64,000 nt of DNA from Chlorophyllum brunneum (lineage: Eukaryota; Basidiomycota; Agaricomycetes; Agaricales; Agaricaceae). Within the stretch, counting starts at the first letter, position 1. Each line of letters starts with the position of its first letter. The notes under the pieces are model-generated. The model was given only the letters and a program-made list of their open reading frames with translations. It was not told the origin of the DNA and searched no databases. The position numbers and the translations under genes were made by a program. Where the stretch lies: positions 620,001 to 684,000 of the forward strand of contig OY756147.1 of the NCBI GenBank assembly GCA_963576785.1, written 5' to 3'. Of this stretch, positions 22,252-32,793 are shown in pieces.

Positions 22252-23998
22252 CTAATCATCCAAATCCATATCCAAAACCGGCATCGCACCACTCATTCCC
22301 CGATTCACTTTCACCACAACCTCACCATCCAACCACTTCAAATCCCCATCCTCCCCCAATCTCCGAATATCACAGCTCCTCCCCTGCACTTTCCAAATCA
22401 TCGGAATCAAAACCTGACTGATATACTGCCACCTTTCATTCCACTTTGAATTCCATTCTGCTCCTAAAGTCATCCACACATCCCTTGATTCAATTTCTTC
22501 CAACCCCGGAAACACTTCTGCCAAAAACAAGGATACGAACTCTACATCCCTAACTGGCGAATCACCCACATTTAAACTCCTCAACGACCAATTTTTCACT
22601 CGTTGCTGTGGATTGTCGCGTAATGTGTTTAATGTGTGGGTACAAGAAGCGTTGATTGGGATTCCGAGATGTTGGATTGCGGGACATCTTGAAGCGACGA
22701 GGAGAAGTGAAGATAAAGTGATAGGTGGTAATGCATGATTCTTCGAATCAGCCGTTGGTGATATTTCCAAACGACGAATTTTCGGCCACGCCAAACACAT
22801 TTGAAAAAGTTGTTGTTCAGATACGGACGTAGGCACATAACTCGAAGCATGTTCGAATTTAACAATTTCGAGATTTTGGAATTCGAGGAGGGGAGTGAGG
22901 ATTGGGAATGGGAATATCGGTTCGTCTTGTAGGCCGTACCAGAGTTTGAATACTTTGAGTGAGGTGGTGTTGCAGTGTTTTGGTAATGTTTGGAAGAGTT
23001 CTGCGTATTCGTCTATGGTATCGTTCAAATGAGGGAAGGAAAGAGCGATTTTTGATAGTTTGACATTGCGGAATAGTTTGAATAGTCTGGTGACGGTGGA
23101 AACAGGACCACAAGTCTCTATAACCAAAGACTCTAATGCCGGGAATGGAGTTTCCAAATTCGTTATAGCTTCCAACAAACGAGTCTCCTCTTCTGGTCCT
23201 GACAACGCCATCCATAAACATTCCGCCGCTCGAAATTTTAATGTTTGTAAATTCATCATGTTCGCAATGACCAAAAGGCCATCAAGCGTGGTATCCATAA
23301 CTTCAAGAAAACAGAGGTTACGCCATTCAGAAAGAACGACATCAAGTCCTGCCGTCGGTCGCTGTCCCCAAATATCAAGATAGATATCGGACGAGACAGA
23401 AAGGTGTGTTAATGAAGGCATATTGCTGATGAGTGTAAGGTGTTGAGGGTGGTTAGGGATGCTTTGAATTCGAAAATGTTTAAGCCCGGTATGGAGGAAG
23501 AGGTTGATATATTGGAAAGCGTCGGGGTTGGCGAATTCCCAAGTTAATCCTACGAGGTTGGGTAGGATGGGACCACGGCAAGAGACGGATAGTGCGTGAT
23601 ACGCATCGAGAGGTGCTTGGCCCCTCGAGTCCATGAAAGAAATGTATCGTACACGCATTGTGTACTTGTATAAGTGTTGCAAATCCGAGTTTTCTATCGG
23701 TCTTTGGAGGTACTAGAAAGACCCGCGTTTAAGAACATGATGCAATAAAAGAGAGACCAAGAGCACTTACAATGTCACAGTTTTCTATACGATACAAATC
23801 CTCTGGCATACACCTAAACAAGGGGTCGATGTCTTCAATTCGATACCACAAACAATCAAGCGCAGCGTCACTCCACGACCGACTGGTGAGAGCAAGAGCT
23901 AGAAGCGCTCGAGATTTTTCACATTCTGTCCCAGGTCCAGTGCGAATCTCGTCACAGATGAGGTGCACAAGTTCAGATATGAGTAAACAGCGGTGCAT
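22252..23998 (-). CDS. F-box/LRR paralogue C
   Basis: Two exons, 23771-23998 (again 228 nt) and 22252-23712, with a 58-nt intron; 562 aa. Exon 1: MHRCLLISELVHLICDEIRT ... SRSWSDAALDCLWYRI. Exon 2 begins YLQRPIENSDLQHLYKY and aligns by eye to paralogues A and B (GPILPNLVGLTWEF, FPALESLVIETCGPVSTVTR, AWPKIRRLEISP, PVRDVEFVSLFLAEVFPGLE), but is clearly diverged, so it is the older duplicate. The C-terminus ends in an acidic LDMDLDD. Probable SCF receptor; target unknown. Confidence 0.82.
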
Positions 23999-24537
23999 GT
24001 TGAGAGTGATAATCGGGTGGTAATCGAGTTGGTGAATATGGACGACGTTGCATACTGGATACTCGGCGCAGGTTTCAAAGTTTGAAATTTCAACGTAATT
24101 AGCTCGGATCGTGGGTATGTGCCTGGCAGCGCAACCGAGTTATTCTTGGAGCCCCGAGGGGAGGTGGGATAGCAGACATTGCGATTTCAGCGAGTGCAGG
24201 AGCGATGGCTTAAGTTGCTCAGCATTCGGCGGGATTACTTTGACGCTCCTGAGCACGCCCACAATCTCGATCACCAAGTCCCATGATCAAATCACCTTCC
24301 GCTTCAAATCACTTACACGTTCGACGTCAACGTGCTTGCGAAGTCTAGGCCCATTGCGTTGTGATCGTGTGTATAAATAGAGTCCATGAAGTCTATGTAC
24401 AGAAAGAATGAAGTGAATCTCAAAAAACTGGAGTGAAAATTGGTATTACGAGTCAAATGTCCAGAAGCGTAGCCTGAAGGAGCCCAAAATGAAGCCGCGA
24501 CACAAAGGAGTGAGACACGCCCTACGAGGAGGGGATT
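23999..24537. other. Intergenic, nothing recognised
   Basis: Between the start of F-box C and the 3' end of GNA1. Contains the presumed F-box C promoter. No gene or repeat seen. Confidence 0.45.
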
Positions 24538-25299
24538 TTAGAGTTTAGGAGTTCCAGGGCGCTCATTGTACTTGGCCTATCGGGGTAGGAAAACATTATC
24601 GTCAGGGACGACGAAGTGGGCAGATAACGGACCAAACTCACCATCTCGTTCTCCTTCTTGGCATATCCACATTTCTCATAGAACGCTATAACATATAAGT
24701 CAGCCTCAACCTTCCCAAAAAATAAACGAAACATCGCTTACGAATATTCTTATCACTACAATTCAAAATGGTCTTGTAACACCCCTCCCGTTCACTAATC
24801 CCCGTCAAAGCCTGAATAATCCTCAGCCCAAGTTTCTTCCCTTGAACCTTTGCATCAACGGCAATATCCTCAATATGTCCAACACTACCCAATCCTCTTA
24901 AAAATTTGTGTTCAAGAAAAACACTACCGACGGCAACGATCTGATCGGTGTGTTTGTCAATAATCACCAAGGTGAAGTTTGTACGGGGGGCAGCGCGAAG
25001 AAGGTCGAAACGAGCTTGATAGGCTGAGAGACCTGGGTCTGTGACGATTGTGAGAACGGAGAGGACGGAGAGGTGAGAGCGTGTGTAGTCTGTTCTGGAA
25101 AGGGGTCGAACCTGCATGGAGACACTGGTGAGTACATTTGAGGCGTACGACTGTATAGAGAACATACGTGAAGATCTGGGTGCAACTCGCGTCTGACCTG
25201 AACAGGAATAATATCGGGATGGAACAACAACTCGAGCGCATGGTCAGGAGTCCATTTGGGGTACTCCTGGGAAATAGGTGTAGTGGGCAAAGAAGACAT
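24538..25299 (-). CDS. GNA1: Glucosamine 6-phosphate N-acetyltransferase
   Basis: Transfers acetyl from acetyl-CoA to glucosamine-6-phosphate, a step to UDP-GlcNAc, the precursor of chitin, GPI anchors and N-glycans. Four exons: 25168-25299, 24742-25111, 24642-24685, 24538-24576 (585 nt, 194 aa). GNAT fold landmarks: a beta-strand with VGSVFLEHKFLRGLGSVGHI, the core EDIAVDAKVQGKKLG (acetyl-CoA pyrophosphate loop with the Q-x-x-(K)-x-(L)G pattern), LNCSDKN and, across an intron, PFYEKCGYAKKENEM, ending AKYNERPGTPKL. This series is diagnostic for Gna1 among acetyltransferases. The short N-terminal extension, MSSLPTTPISQEYPKW, is typical of fungi. It supplies the pathway feeding the chitin synthase at 58.5-62.2 kb, though the two are not co-located in any meaningful way. 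Confidence 0.92.
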
Positions 25300-26099
25300 C
25301 GTGCAAAAACTGAAGACAAGTAAAAACGACTAGTAGCTGTAGTAGAACGGCGGGACGAGAGATGAAGAGAACGTGTGTAGTGGTAACGAGTGGGGGATTG
25401 AGAATGGAATGGTGAGGCTGGCGGTGGCTGCGTTAAAATAGCCCTTTCGAACGTTGTAGTGTGACACAGCCATTGCCCGTTTCAGCAACGGTGACTGTCA
25501 TCGCCACCACCACCGCCCATTCCCCGCTCAATGGAAATCCAGTGGGGAGCCTGGCGATGCAGGCAGTACCAGCCCAGGGCGATCAATGTAATGTAATGAC
25601 ACCGTCCCTCAGCCCGCCATTTCACTTTGCAGTTCAGCGCTTTGGTAACGAAACCTCCCAGCGCCGTCAGTACAATCTTTGATCCTCAGACCCCAACAAT
25701 CATGAACTTCGTGCACAAAAAGCCAAGACCATGTTCTAAACATTCTTCCAACAAAAGAAATTCACGGAATAGTTTTCATCCGAGAATCCAGATATTTCCT
25801 CGTCTTTAGCAGTAATTTACAATATGTTATCAATCTCCCCTAATCGTACACTCTAAACTGTACCAAAACCGAATCAAGGTCGATACAGCAGATCATAAAA
25901 AAACACCAAACGCTTGCGTCAGGAATCCAGGGTGCAATGAGACCAAACTATACTATATACACTAAATATATCATCACCAATGCAGAGATGCGTGTGTGTG
26001 TGTGTGTGTGTGTGTGTGCGATGCGGGAGACGTCATGAACGAAAGGAAAAATGCAGCATGAAACGAGATAAAAGTAGTCAGGATATCAGCGCCGGCGCC
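25300..26099. other. Intergenic with microsatellite
   Basis: GNA1 promoter side on the left and LPMO 3' side on the right. Apart from the GT microsatellite nothing is recognised. Confidence 0.45.
25992..26018. repeat. (GT)n microsatellite
   Basis: About 13 uninterrupted GT units, just downstream of the AA9 gene's stop codon. Confidence 0.9.
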
Positions 26100-27292
26100 T
26101 CACCAACTTCCTCCATTCTCCTTTCTGGTAACATGACTGCCGAAAGCAATGTTCCTCATAACGCGACTGATATGTCTCGGGTAATACTTGACATTCAAGG
26201 ATGAGCCAGTCGTCGAGTTGTCCTTAGTACCGCGCGCGAGGAGTGACCGCTTGTCGTTGTCCGATGACTTGGATGTCTTCTTCAGCTTGCATTTGGATGG
26301 AGCGTCGGAACCGTTGTTGGAGCCTTTGTTTGTGGGGCGAGGACTTGACGATGTTGCTGTGGACGAACCACCGGAACCGGAACCAGAGCCAGAGTCACCG
26401 CCGTTATCCGAGTCACCAGAATCGCCTGAATCACCACCACTACCAACAAAGGAAGCGATGGGAGGACCAGGGAACGTATACTTGGATCCGGGGTCGTAAA
26501 CAGTGGGATCGAAGATACCAGGATCGGAATCAGAGTAGGCGCCAGGAAGGCTGACGAGCTCGTCTGGTTTGGGTGTGCCAGTTCCGCTTCCCCCAACCTT
26601 GAGTTGAGAACAGGAAGGGTAAAACTCGGCTCCACCCTTAGAGGTAGCAAGGTGAAGAGCGATGATTTCGTGACGGATGAGGTAGTTTCCTGGAGCAATA
26701 TTTGAGGGGAGAGTCATAGTAGCGACACCACCGGCCACTAAAGAAAAATAGAGTAAATCTCGAGGTGAAGAAGTGAAAGAGGAAAGACATACTGAGCTTG
26801 GCTTGCGCCCAGTCACCGCTGGAATCGCGACCGACTTGTTGGACTTTGAACCACTTGGCCTTGGTTGAATCAAACTTGTCGCAAGTCTGATCACCGCAGG
26901 AAGCCATGTAAGTCAACATAGGACCAGTATTATGAGGCCACTAGAACAACAACAATGATATTAACATCACTATTTCAAGACTTGACGAGCAACAAGTATG
27001 AACTTACATGGCTGTTATCACCACCTCTCCAATCGAAAGAGACAGTATCACCAGGATTGGCATCCGCAACAAGGGAAGCGGGAGTAGCTTTCAATCCACA
27101 GTTGACATCGGGGTTATCAGCACCCTTGACGGGGCTAACATCGGCAACTTGTCGAATGACACTCGGGTCTTTAGGACCATTTGGTACATCGCCCTTGTAG
27201 TCTTTACCAGCAATGGTAAGTGTAGCGACATAGCCGTGGGCAGAAGCATAGGCAGCAGTAAGAAGAGGTATGAAAAGTGCAGTAGTCTTCAT
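26100..27292 (-). CDS. AA9 lytic polysaccharide monooxygenase (former GH61)
   Basis: Secreted copper enzyme that oxidatively cleaves cellulose or related beta-glucans. Exons 27008-27292, 26793-26940 and 26100-26737 give 1071 nt (356 aa). The signal peptide MKTTALFIPLLTAAYASA leaves HGYV at the mature N-terminus, providing the copper-binding His1. The second His is in WPHNTGP, spliced from exon 1 to 2; RHEIIALH and the axial Tyr in GAEFYPSCSQLKV complete the family signature. After about residue 240 there is a PGPPIASFVG segment, then an Asp/Gly/Ser linker (SGDSGDSDNGGDSGSGSG) and a Lys/Arg-rich tail (KCKLKKTSKSSDNDKRSLLA) instead of a CBM1 cellulose-binding module. The tail is unusual; its function is unknown. 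An upstream TATA-like element is listed separately. Confidence 0.93.
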
Positions 27293-28853
27293 CGCAGCGG
27301 AAGTGATGATGTGGAATAGGTTTTAGTTTGGACAGGGAAGGAGACGCCTAGATGAGAGAGCGTGCGGGCAGTGTGGGGAGTTTGATGAAAACGTGGGGTG
27401 TGCAAGGCACAGAGAGAAATGACAGAAACTGAAAAAAATGAAAGGGGGTGGTCGTTAAAACACTTCGCACAGCGAGAGATGTGTTGGAAGAGAAGTCTTG
27501 TGTGTTCTATCCCGCCAAGCTCAACTGCTTTTATACCTTTCGCTTCATTGTCCCCTCAACACAACAGCGCTTCCAATTGTCTAATGAACTCACAATGGAA
27601 CTATTTTCAGACTCCGCTCCGGAGGTCCGCGTACAAAGTGATACAAATCACTTCAGGTACCCGAAGATCGCCTGTTATACTTTGCCGTCGTTACGGTAAC
27701 AACTTCGGTGAACTGTCCTTTGCGTCATGAACAACTACACTTGAACTCGGATTTCATTCAGGACATACAACCCTTCGGTTCAAGCACCAGCTCACTTGTA
27801 TAGGAACATCTCCATTTTATGCTTCCCTGAAGCGTCAAATGACACCGGTGGCCACCGGACGCCGGATTCCGACACATAAAATTATCAACGGGCATTGTTC
27901 TTTCCATGTGTATCAATGTCCACAGAACCCTGCAAATATGAGTCTTATTCTCACCTCTCTGCCAGTCAATTTTCCATTGCCTAGGTTACCCCTCCGATTA
28001 GAACCCTTCCTGGATCATTGGAACACTCGCTTGACATAAAGATAGTGAGCTGCTGGAGTCGTACTGAACTTCCATACTATATTGTGACGAAATATAGCTC
28101 GCCATCAGAGTTAAAATTTAACCACCACCTGATAGCGGCTCCAATTCTCCAAGTTACCTGTTCACACCATATGATGAAGGCCCAAACGCCGCTACCCCCC
28201 TCTTATCAGATGTTTCCCGTTCATGCAACCATAAACAGAATAAAAAAATACTACTACCACAAGACTCGGACTACCCACACATTACCGAATCCCCGTTCGC
28301 TAAACACTGAGGACTCAATTGACGTCAAAATACAACGCCCGAGGAGCTCAATTTCAAGGAGAAGGATTTACATAGCCCCCGACAAGTTCCGGCATACTTA
28401 TTCCAAGTTACTCCACTCCGGTAAGTGGCAAGAACAAAGAGATAAGAATCTATTTTTGGTTTAGTGGCGCGGCCAATTTTAGCCGTATGTGATTGGGCAA
28501 ACTTTGGCAACTTTGATTGACCCGGATTGAACCTCATTTATCATTGATCAACGGCGTCTGAGAAATATTTTGCCTGTGGTTAGCTGCGGCAAGAGTTTTG
28601 TATGCAGTAGTCTGCATGTACTTCCGGTGGTGGCTGTCACGATCATCATGAGCTAGATGAAAGTCTGAATGAAAAAATTTGTCTTGGTTGGAATAAAGCG
28701 CTTTGGAACATATCGTGAGGTACAGACGTTCCGACTGCAGTCAATATCATACAGTGGAGAAGTTCTCTCGGGATTGACGCCACAAGCTCAAGTTAAACAC
28801 GTACCCACCGCACGGTGATAGTCCCAACTTCTGGTACCAACCTCCCAGGTAAA
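27293..28853. other. Intergenic; AA9 upstream region and nothing else recognised
   Basis: About 1.56 kb. The left part is the AA9 promoter. The plus strand has a 148-codon frame (28018-28464) with no motif, composition typical of non-coding DNA and no flanking exons, so it is not called. Confidence 0.45.
27529..27535 (-). promoter_or_regulatory. Possible TATA box of the AA9 gene
   Basis: TATAAAA on the minus strand about 240 nt before the AA9 start codon. Would imply a leader of about 200 nt. Position plausible, not proven. Confidence 0.3.
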
Positions 28854-30035
28854 TTACTCGTTTCCTCTCACAAGTCTTACAATCCCCTCAAAAGAATCCA
28901 CAACAAAATCCACTTCCCCACCTTCAGCTTTCGGTTTAACAATTTCCCCTTCTCGTAAACCGGAATCTTCATTCGGACGACGGACGTATATCGTCTTTAA
29001 CCCCAAACTTCCTGCTGCACGTAGATCGAAAATGTGTGCAGCGACCATGGCGCATTTTGATGGTGGGATCGAGAGATGTCGGACTGTTTCAAGGTAAGCT
29101 TTCGGATTTCTGGAGATGAGAGTAAAAGACGTGGGTGTAGGTAGGCGCGTGAGTATGTGGGTCGGATTCAATGTGGATGTGGCTGGAATACACACGGTTT
29201 GAATGTATTGAACAATTCCGTAGAAAAAATCGTGGACCAGGGCAGGTTTGCGTGCCTTGCCTAATGAATGGGTTCCAACAAACATGAGATATACGCGCGC
29301 CCACAGGACACAATACACGAGTAGAGACTGACCATATCTATCAATAAACGCATATTGCCATTTGATAAAGTGACTATGATTTTATGTTTCTTCAGTTCAT
29401 TAAGCCATGGTGTTGCGTCTGGCCAACCTGGGTACAACTGTTATTCCATTTATGAGGAGGATTTATAGATGTTATTGGATGTACCGTCTAATCGGTGCCA
29501 TGCAAAGTTCAATTCACGTTTGTCTTCATCCGTCCACGATGAAGTGTACGTTGTCCATTCTGGTTTTTCGACGAGCTCATCAAGGATCTATAATCGCCGC
29601 GAATGGGTTTATAACATTAGACCCTAACGGTGGTATAGACTTGCCTGTCGATGCATGACGTCGACATTGAATGAACCCGTAGAAGACCCTTCTTTCGCTG
29701 TGCGAACTCTACCCGCCATATCCTGTTCATCGAACCGCGTTTTACATCAAGTAACTCTGGACGCACGTATTACGGAGATATCCGTTCCTCCACTCTTGTG
29801 CAAACTTGGCCCAATCAGCGGATATGGGATCTATTATAACACCAGTCATGAATCTTCCTCCAGTCATTTCGAGGGACTACACACCAGTGCCATGTTTCCT
29901 ATCCAACTCTTCCAACTCTCTCGTTATGGACTTACGCCAATCGACTACAGTACCGAATACATCAAAGATAAACGCTTCTACGTCCTTCAGCGAGTTTTTC
30001 GTTTGTTCATTCGGGCTTTGTGTTTGAGACATCAT
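28854..30035 (-). CDS. Haloacid dehalogenase-like hydrolase, type II (copy A)
   Basis: HAD-superfamily protein resembling (S)-2-haloacid dehalogenase. Start MMSQTQSPNEQTKNSLKDVE leads into motif I, FIFDVFGTVVDWR (nucleophile Asp). Spliced exons then give DPISADWAKFAQEW, VDVMHRQ, ILDELVEKPEWTTYTSSW, GWPDATPWLNELKK, motif II LSNGN, ARHANLPWSTIFSTELFNTF, motif III KPNPKAYLE (Lys) and the Asp-bearing motif VAAHIFDLRAA. The end reads EGGEVDFVVDSF to LVRGNE. The intron at 29588-29644 has a GC donor (CAG|GCAAGT), where the neighbouring paralogue has GT. By family it may hydrolyse carbon-halogen bonds in short 2-haloacids, but fungal members are mostly uncharacterised. Part of a tandem pair with the gene at 30901. 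No broken frame found. Confidence 0.8.
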
Positions 30036-30900
30036 TTACTGGGCTTGGAGACCCGGTGTTGTGAGGTGAGGGCGTTACTGCGACTAAGGTGATAGAGGTT
30101 GCTGTTTACTCTTCCTCCCACCACGCAGGAATGGTGTCAACATTTCTCGCGAACCAGGTGGGATTGTGGGATTGTGGGATTGTGCTGATGACCACTTATC
30201 TATTTGTTAGTCAGCGACCAGCAACTCTTGTCTACCTTAATGCCTCATGCAGGCCTCTCATACTTTTTCCTATAGCGCACTGCGTCTTGCCATATCCCCG
30301 TCCTACCCGATCTCGTAGGACTGAACTGTTGGACGCCAACAAGCCTAATGTCGTTCAGTGGAACCTCTCTTGTTTTGAAATCTTGGATACCTCGCTCTGG
30401 TCTCACCCTCACTGTGACTGCGCAAAAGCTACGGGCGTTGAAGGCTGAAGTTTCAATTAACCGAGTTCTCCTGGCTGGCACTTTTGAAAGCTATTATGAA
30501 ATTCGTGGGACCCCCATTTCCTGCACTGGAATCAGCGGTTTGTGGTACGACCACGCCCACCCCAGCGAGAAGCTATTCAGAATGCTCAGAAACTACCAAC
30601 AATGTCGAGGGTCAATATCATATGAGATGTGCGTGGTGTTCTTTCCAACATTAGGAAGAGGCCGCAGTCATACACTTGGAGCAGGATACTGACTTAAAAG
30701 TGTCAACATCCCGGTGTTTACATTCGACACCTCACTGGCATGTGAAAGAGCAACTTATATTATGGGGTCCGGTTTTTGGTACTATATCACAAGGCAGCAG
30801 TCAAGAACACATCACAACCTCTCAAAAACAAAAGTCATCTCAACCTCGAGCACAGAAAACAAAGGCGGGAATAAAAGAAAAAGAAACGTAACCTAGTCGT
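30036..30900. other. Spacer between the two HAD genes, with a short tandem repeat
   Basis: Contains just over three copies of GTGGGATT at 30158-30184. Short open frames on both strands have no recognisable product. It separates two tandem paralogues, so it holds the promoter of copy A and the 3' end of copy B. Confidence 0.45.
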
Positions 30901-32076
30901 TTAATTCTCCCTAACAAGTTTCACGATATCGTCAAACGATTCAACTACAAAATCAACCTCTCCACCTTCCGCCTTGGTCTTAACAACTTGTCCAGTTGGG
31001 ACTTCTGCATCTTCATCTGGACGTGGGATATAGATCGTTTTAAGACCTAATTTTCCAGCGGCGCGAACGTCCCAGATGTGTGCGGCGACCATGGCACATC
31101 TGGTTGGTGGAACTGAGAGATGACGGATTGTTTCGAGGTAGGCTTTGGCGTTTCTGAATTAATTTGATGTGCGTGTGAGGTGGGAAGTAATGCGTGGTGT
31201 ATAGAGAGACGTACGGTTTGTAGGTGTCGAAGAGTTCTGTTGAGAAGAGCGCGGACCAAGGTAGGTTTGCGTGCCTCGCCTGTTGATCGTTGCATCAGGC
31301 ACAAGCATCACAGGATGAAGGACATGAGTATAAGGCTTACCATGTCTATCAATAGACTCATATTGCCGTTTGACAAACAGACTACGATTTTGTCCTTCTT
31401 CAATTCAGCAAGCCCGTGTACGACATCTGGCCAACCTGTGGGGTCGTCGCCGTTGAGTATGGTTGAGGATTAAGACAGAGGGGTGTACGCGTACCGCTCA
31501 AACGATGCCAGGCGAGGTTTACTTCGACTTTGTCTTCCTCTGTCCATGAGGAAGTGTATTGAACCCATTCGGGTTTTTTGACGAGCCCGTCAAGAATCTG
31601 ATTTTATCCACGCCATGAACGTTAGATCATTCATTAGCTTGATGAGCATGGTAAACTACCTGACGGTGCATGATGTCGACACTAGGTGGGACAGAGGCAG
31701 AGCCTTGTTGGGCTGAGACGAGTCTATCATGATATTAGTTCCGAAGTGCACTCATAATTCGGGAGGGAAGTCAACGCACATAGTATGCATGTAGGCGCTC
31801 CTCCATTCTTGCGCAAACTTGGCCCATTCAACGGTCGCAGGGTCTAGAGTATGATCCACAAGATTGGCGTGGGTTCAGAGTGACATTGGAAGGAAATAAC
31901 TTACCGACACCATGTTTCTTGCCCAAGGCCTCGAGTTCCTTGACGACTGACGTGCGCCAGTCAACCACGGTACCAAAGACATCGAAGATGAACACGTCGA
32001 CGTCTTTCAGCAAGTTTCCGGTTTGTTGGGCCGTTTGCGATTGCGATTTCTCTTGCGTTTGCGCTTGGGATGACAT
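30901..32076 (-). CDS. Haloacid dehalogenase-like hydrolase, type II (copy B)
   Basis: Paralogue of copy A with the same exon plan. N-terminus MSSQAQTQEKSQSQTAQQTG, then motif I IFDVFGTVVDWRTS (Asp nucleophile), DPATVEWAKFAQEW, VDIMHRQ, ILDGLVKKPEWVQYTSSW, GWPDVVHGLAELKKDK, motif II LSNGN, ARHANLPWSALFSTELFDTY, motif III KPNAKAYLE, VAAHIWDVRAAGKLGLKTIY and the end VESFDDIVKLVREN. The intron matching the GC-AG intron of copy A is canonical GT-AG here. Predicted cytosolic hydrolase; natural substrate unknown. The start at 32076 keeps a short Gln/Ser-rich lead, as in copy A. Confidence 0.82.
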
Positions 32077-32793
32077 GGTTTCTCTTTGTCTTCTGTGTTC
32101 GGAGGTGGATTCGAAGTGTTGTTGCGAGGTTTAGACTGAGTTCGCTGGTGCTGTTGTTGAGGTGGTGAGGGTGCTGTCTCGGGTTGTTGGGGCTCTTCGT
32201 CTTCGTGAGTGACGAGGTTTTGAGTGCTCCTTGCCGTCCAGATTGAGCCAGTGGTTATCAACCCAATGATCATCTGTGTGTTAGGCTGAGTAAGAAAATT
32301 GGGGCTTCTTCGAGAGAATGAGTAAGCACATGAAGAGAAGTCAATGTCTGGCTGCTCGTAGTTCGGGCTTCGTAAAATGTCGGTCACAGCTGGAGTTGAA
32401 GAGATTTGCTAAGAAGGCGACGAGAGAATAAGCATCGGACATAATGCTGATCCTTTGGTCCAAGTGGTGATGTATCCCAACATGTCGTCATCTAATGGAT
32501 TGTGGGGTGGTGGGGAAGACATGTCAATTAAGATCAGGGCACGTGACACCGCCCAATCAGAAATGTCGGGTGTGTCGCGCCCCTGAGGGTCGTCCTGCTA
32601 ATACACAAGCCATTGGGACGCTGTGGCAAAAGGAAATGGTTCAACACGGTGTGCTACGCGTGGAATTCCTGGACTGTGGTTTCTCCGCCCCTTCGCCCAC
32701 TACTCGGTCCCTCCGATACTCACGCCAACCCACGTTATCCTGCCCCTGGCCAGCCTGGTTTATTATGATGGATGTGTGCCGAAGATGCAGACA
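32077..32793. other. Divergent promoter region between HAD copy B and the GMC gene
   Basis: Shared upstream region of two divergently transcribed genes. A 126-codon minus-strand frame (32007-32387), very rich in Lys, Arg and Pro, overlaps the start of HAD copy B in another frame and is not called. Confidence 0.45.

Larger units (their letters stand above)
17568..23998 (-). repeat. Tandem F-box gene array (three copies, same orientation)
   Basis: The three head-to-tail copies share intron position, a 228-nt first exon and LRR order. Similarity continues past the coding region: the 3' flank of copy B (about 19510-19700) and of copy C (about 22000-22200) both contain versions of GAAGCTAG(G/A)GATTAA and of a TCTAGCGAAAAG...AAAAGAACGAA block, so the duplicated unit includes downstream sequence. 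The gaps 19207-19812 and 21466-22251 hold no other gene that I can see. Confidence 0.75.

Noticed and set aside
28018..28464. 148-codon plus-strand frame as a gene.
   Set aside because: No recognisable domain, irregular codon usage and no flanking exons.
32007..32387. 126-codon minus-strand frame, Lys/Arg/Pro-rich.
   Set aside because: It overlaps the well-supported start of HAD copy B in another frame and lacks any motif.
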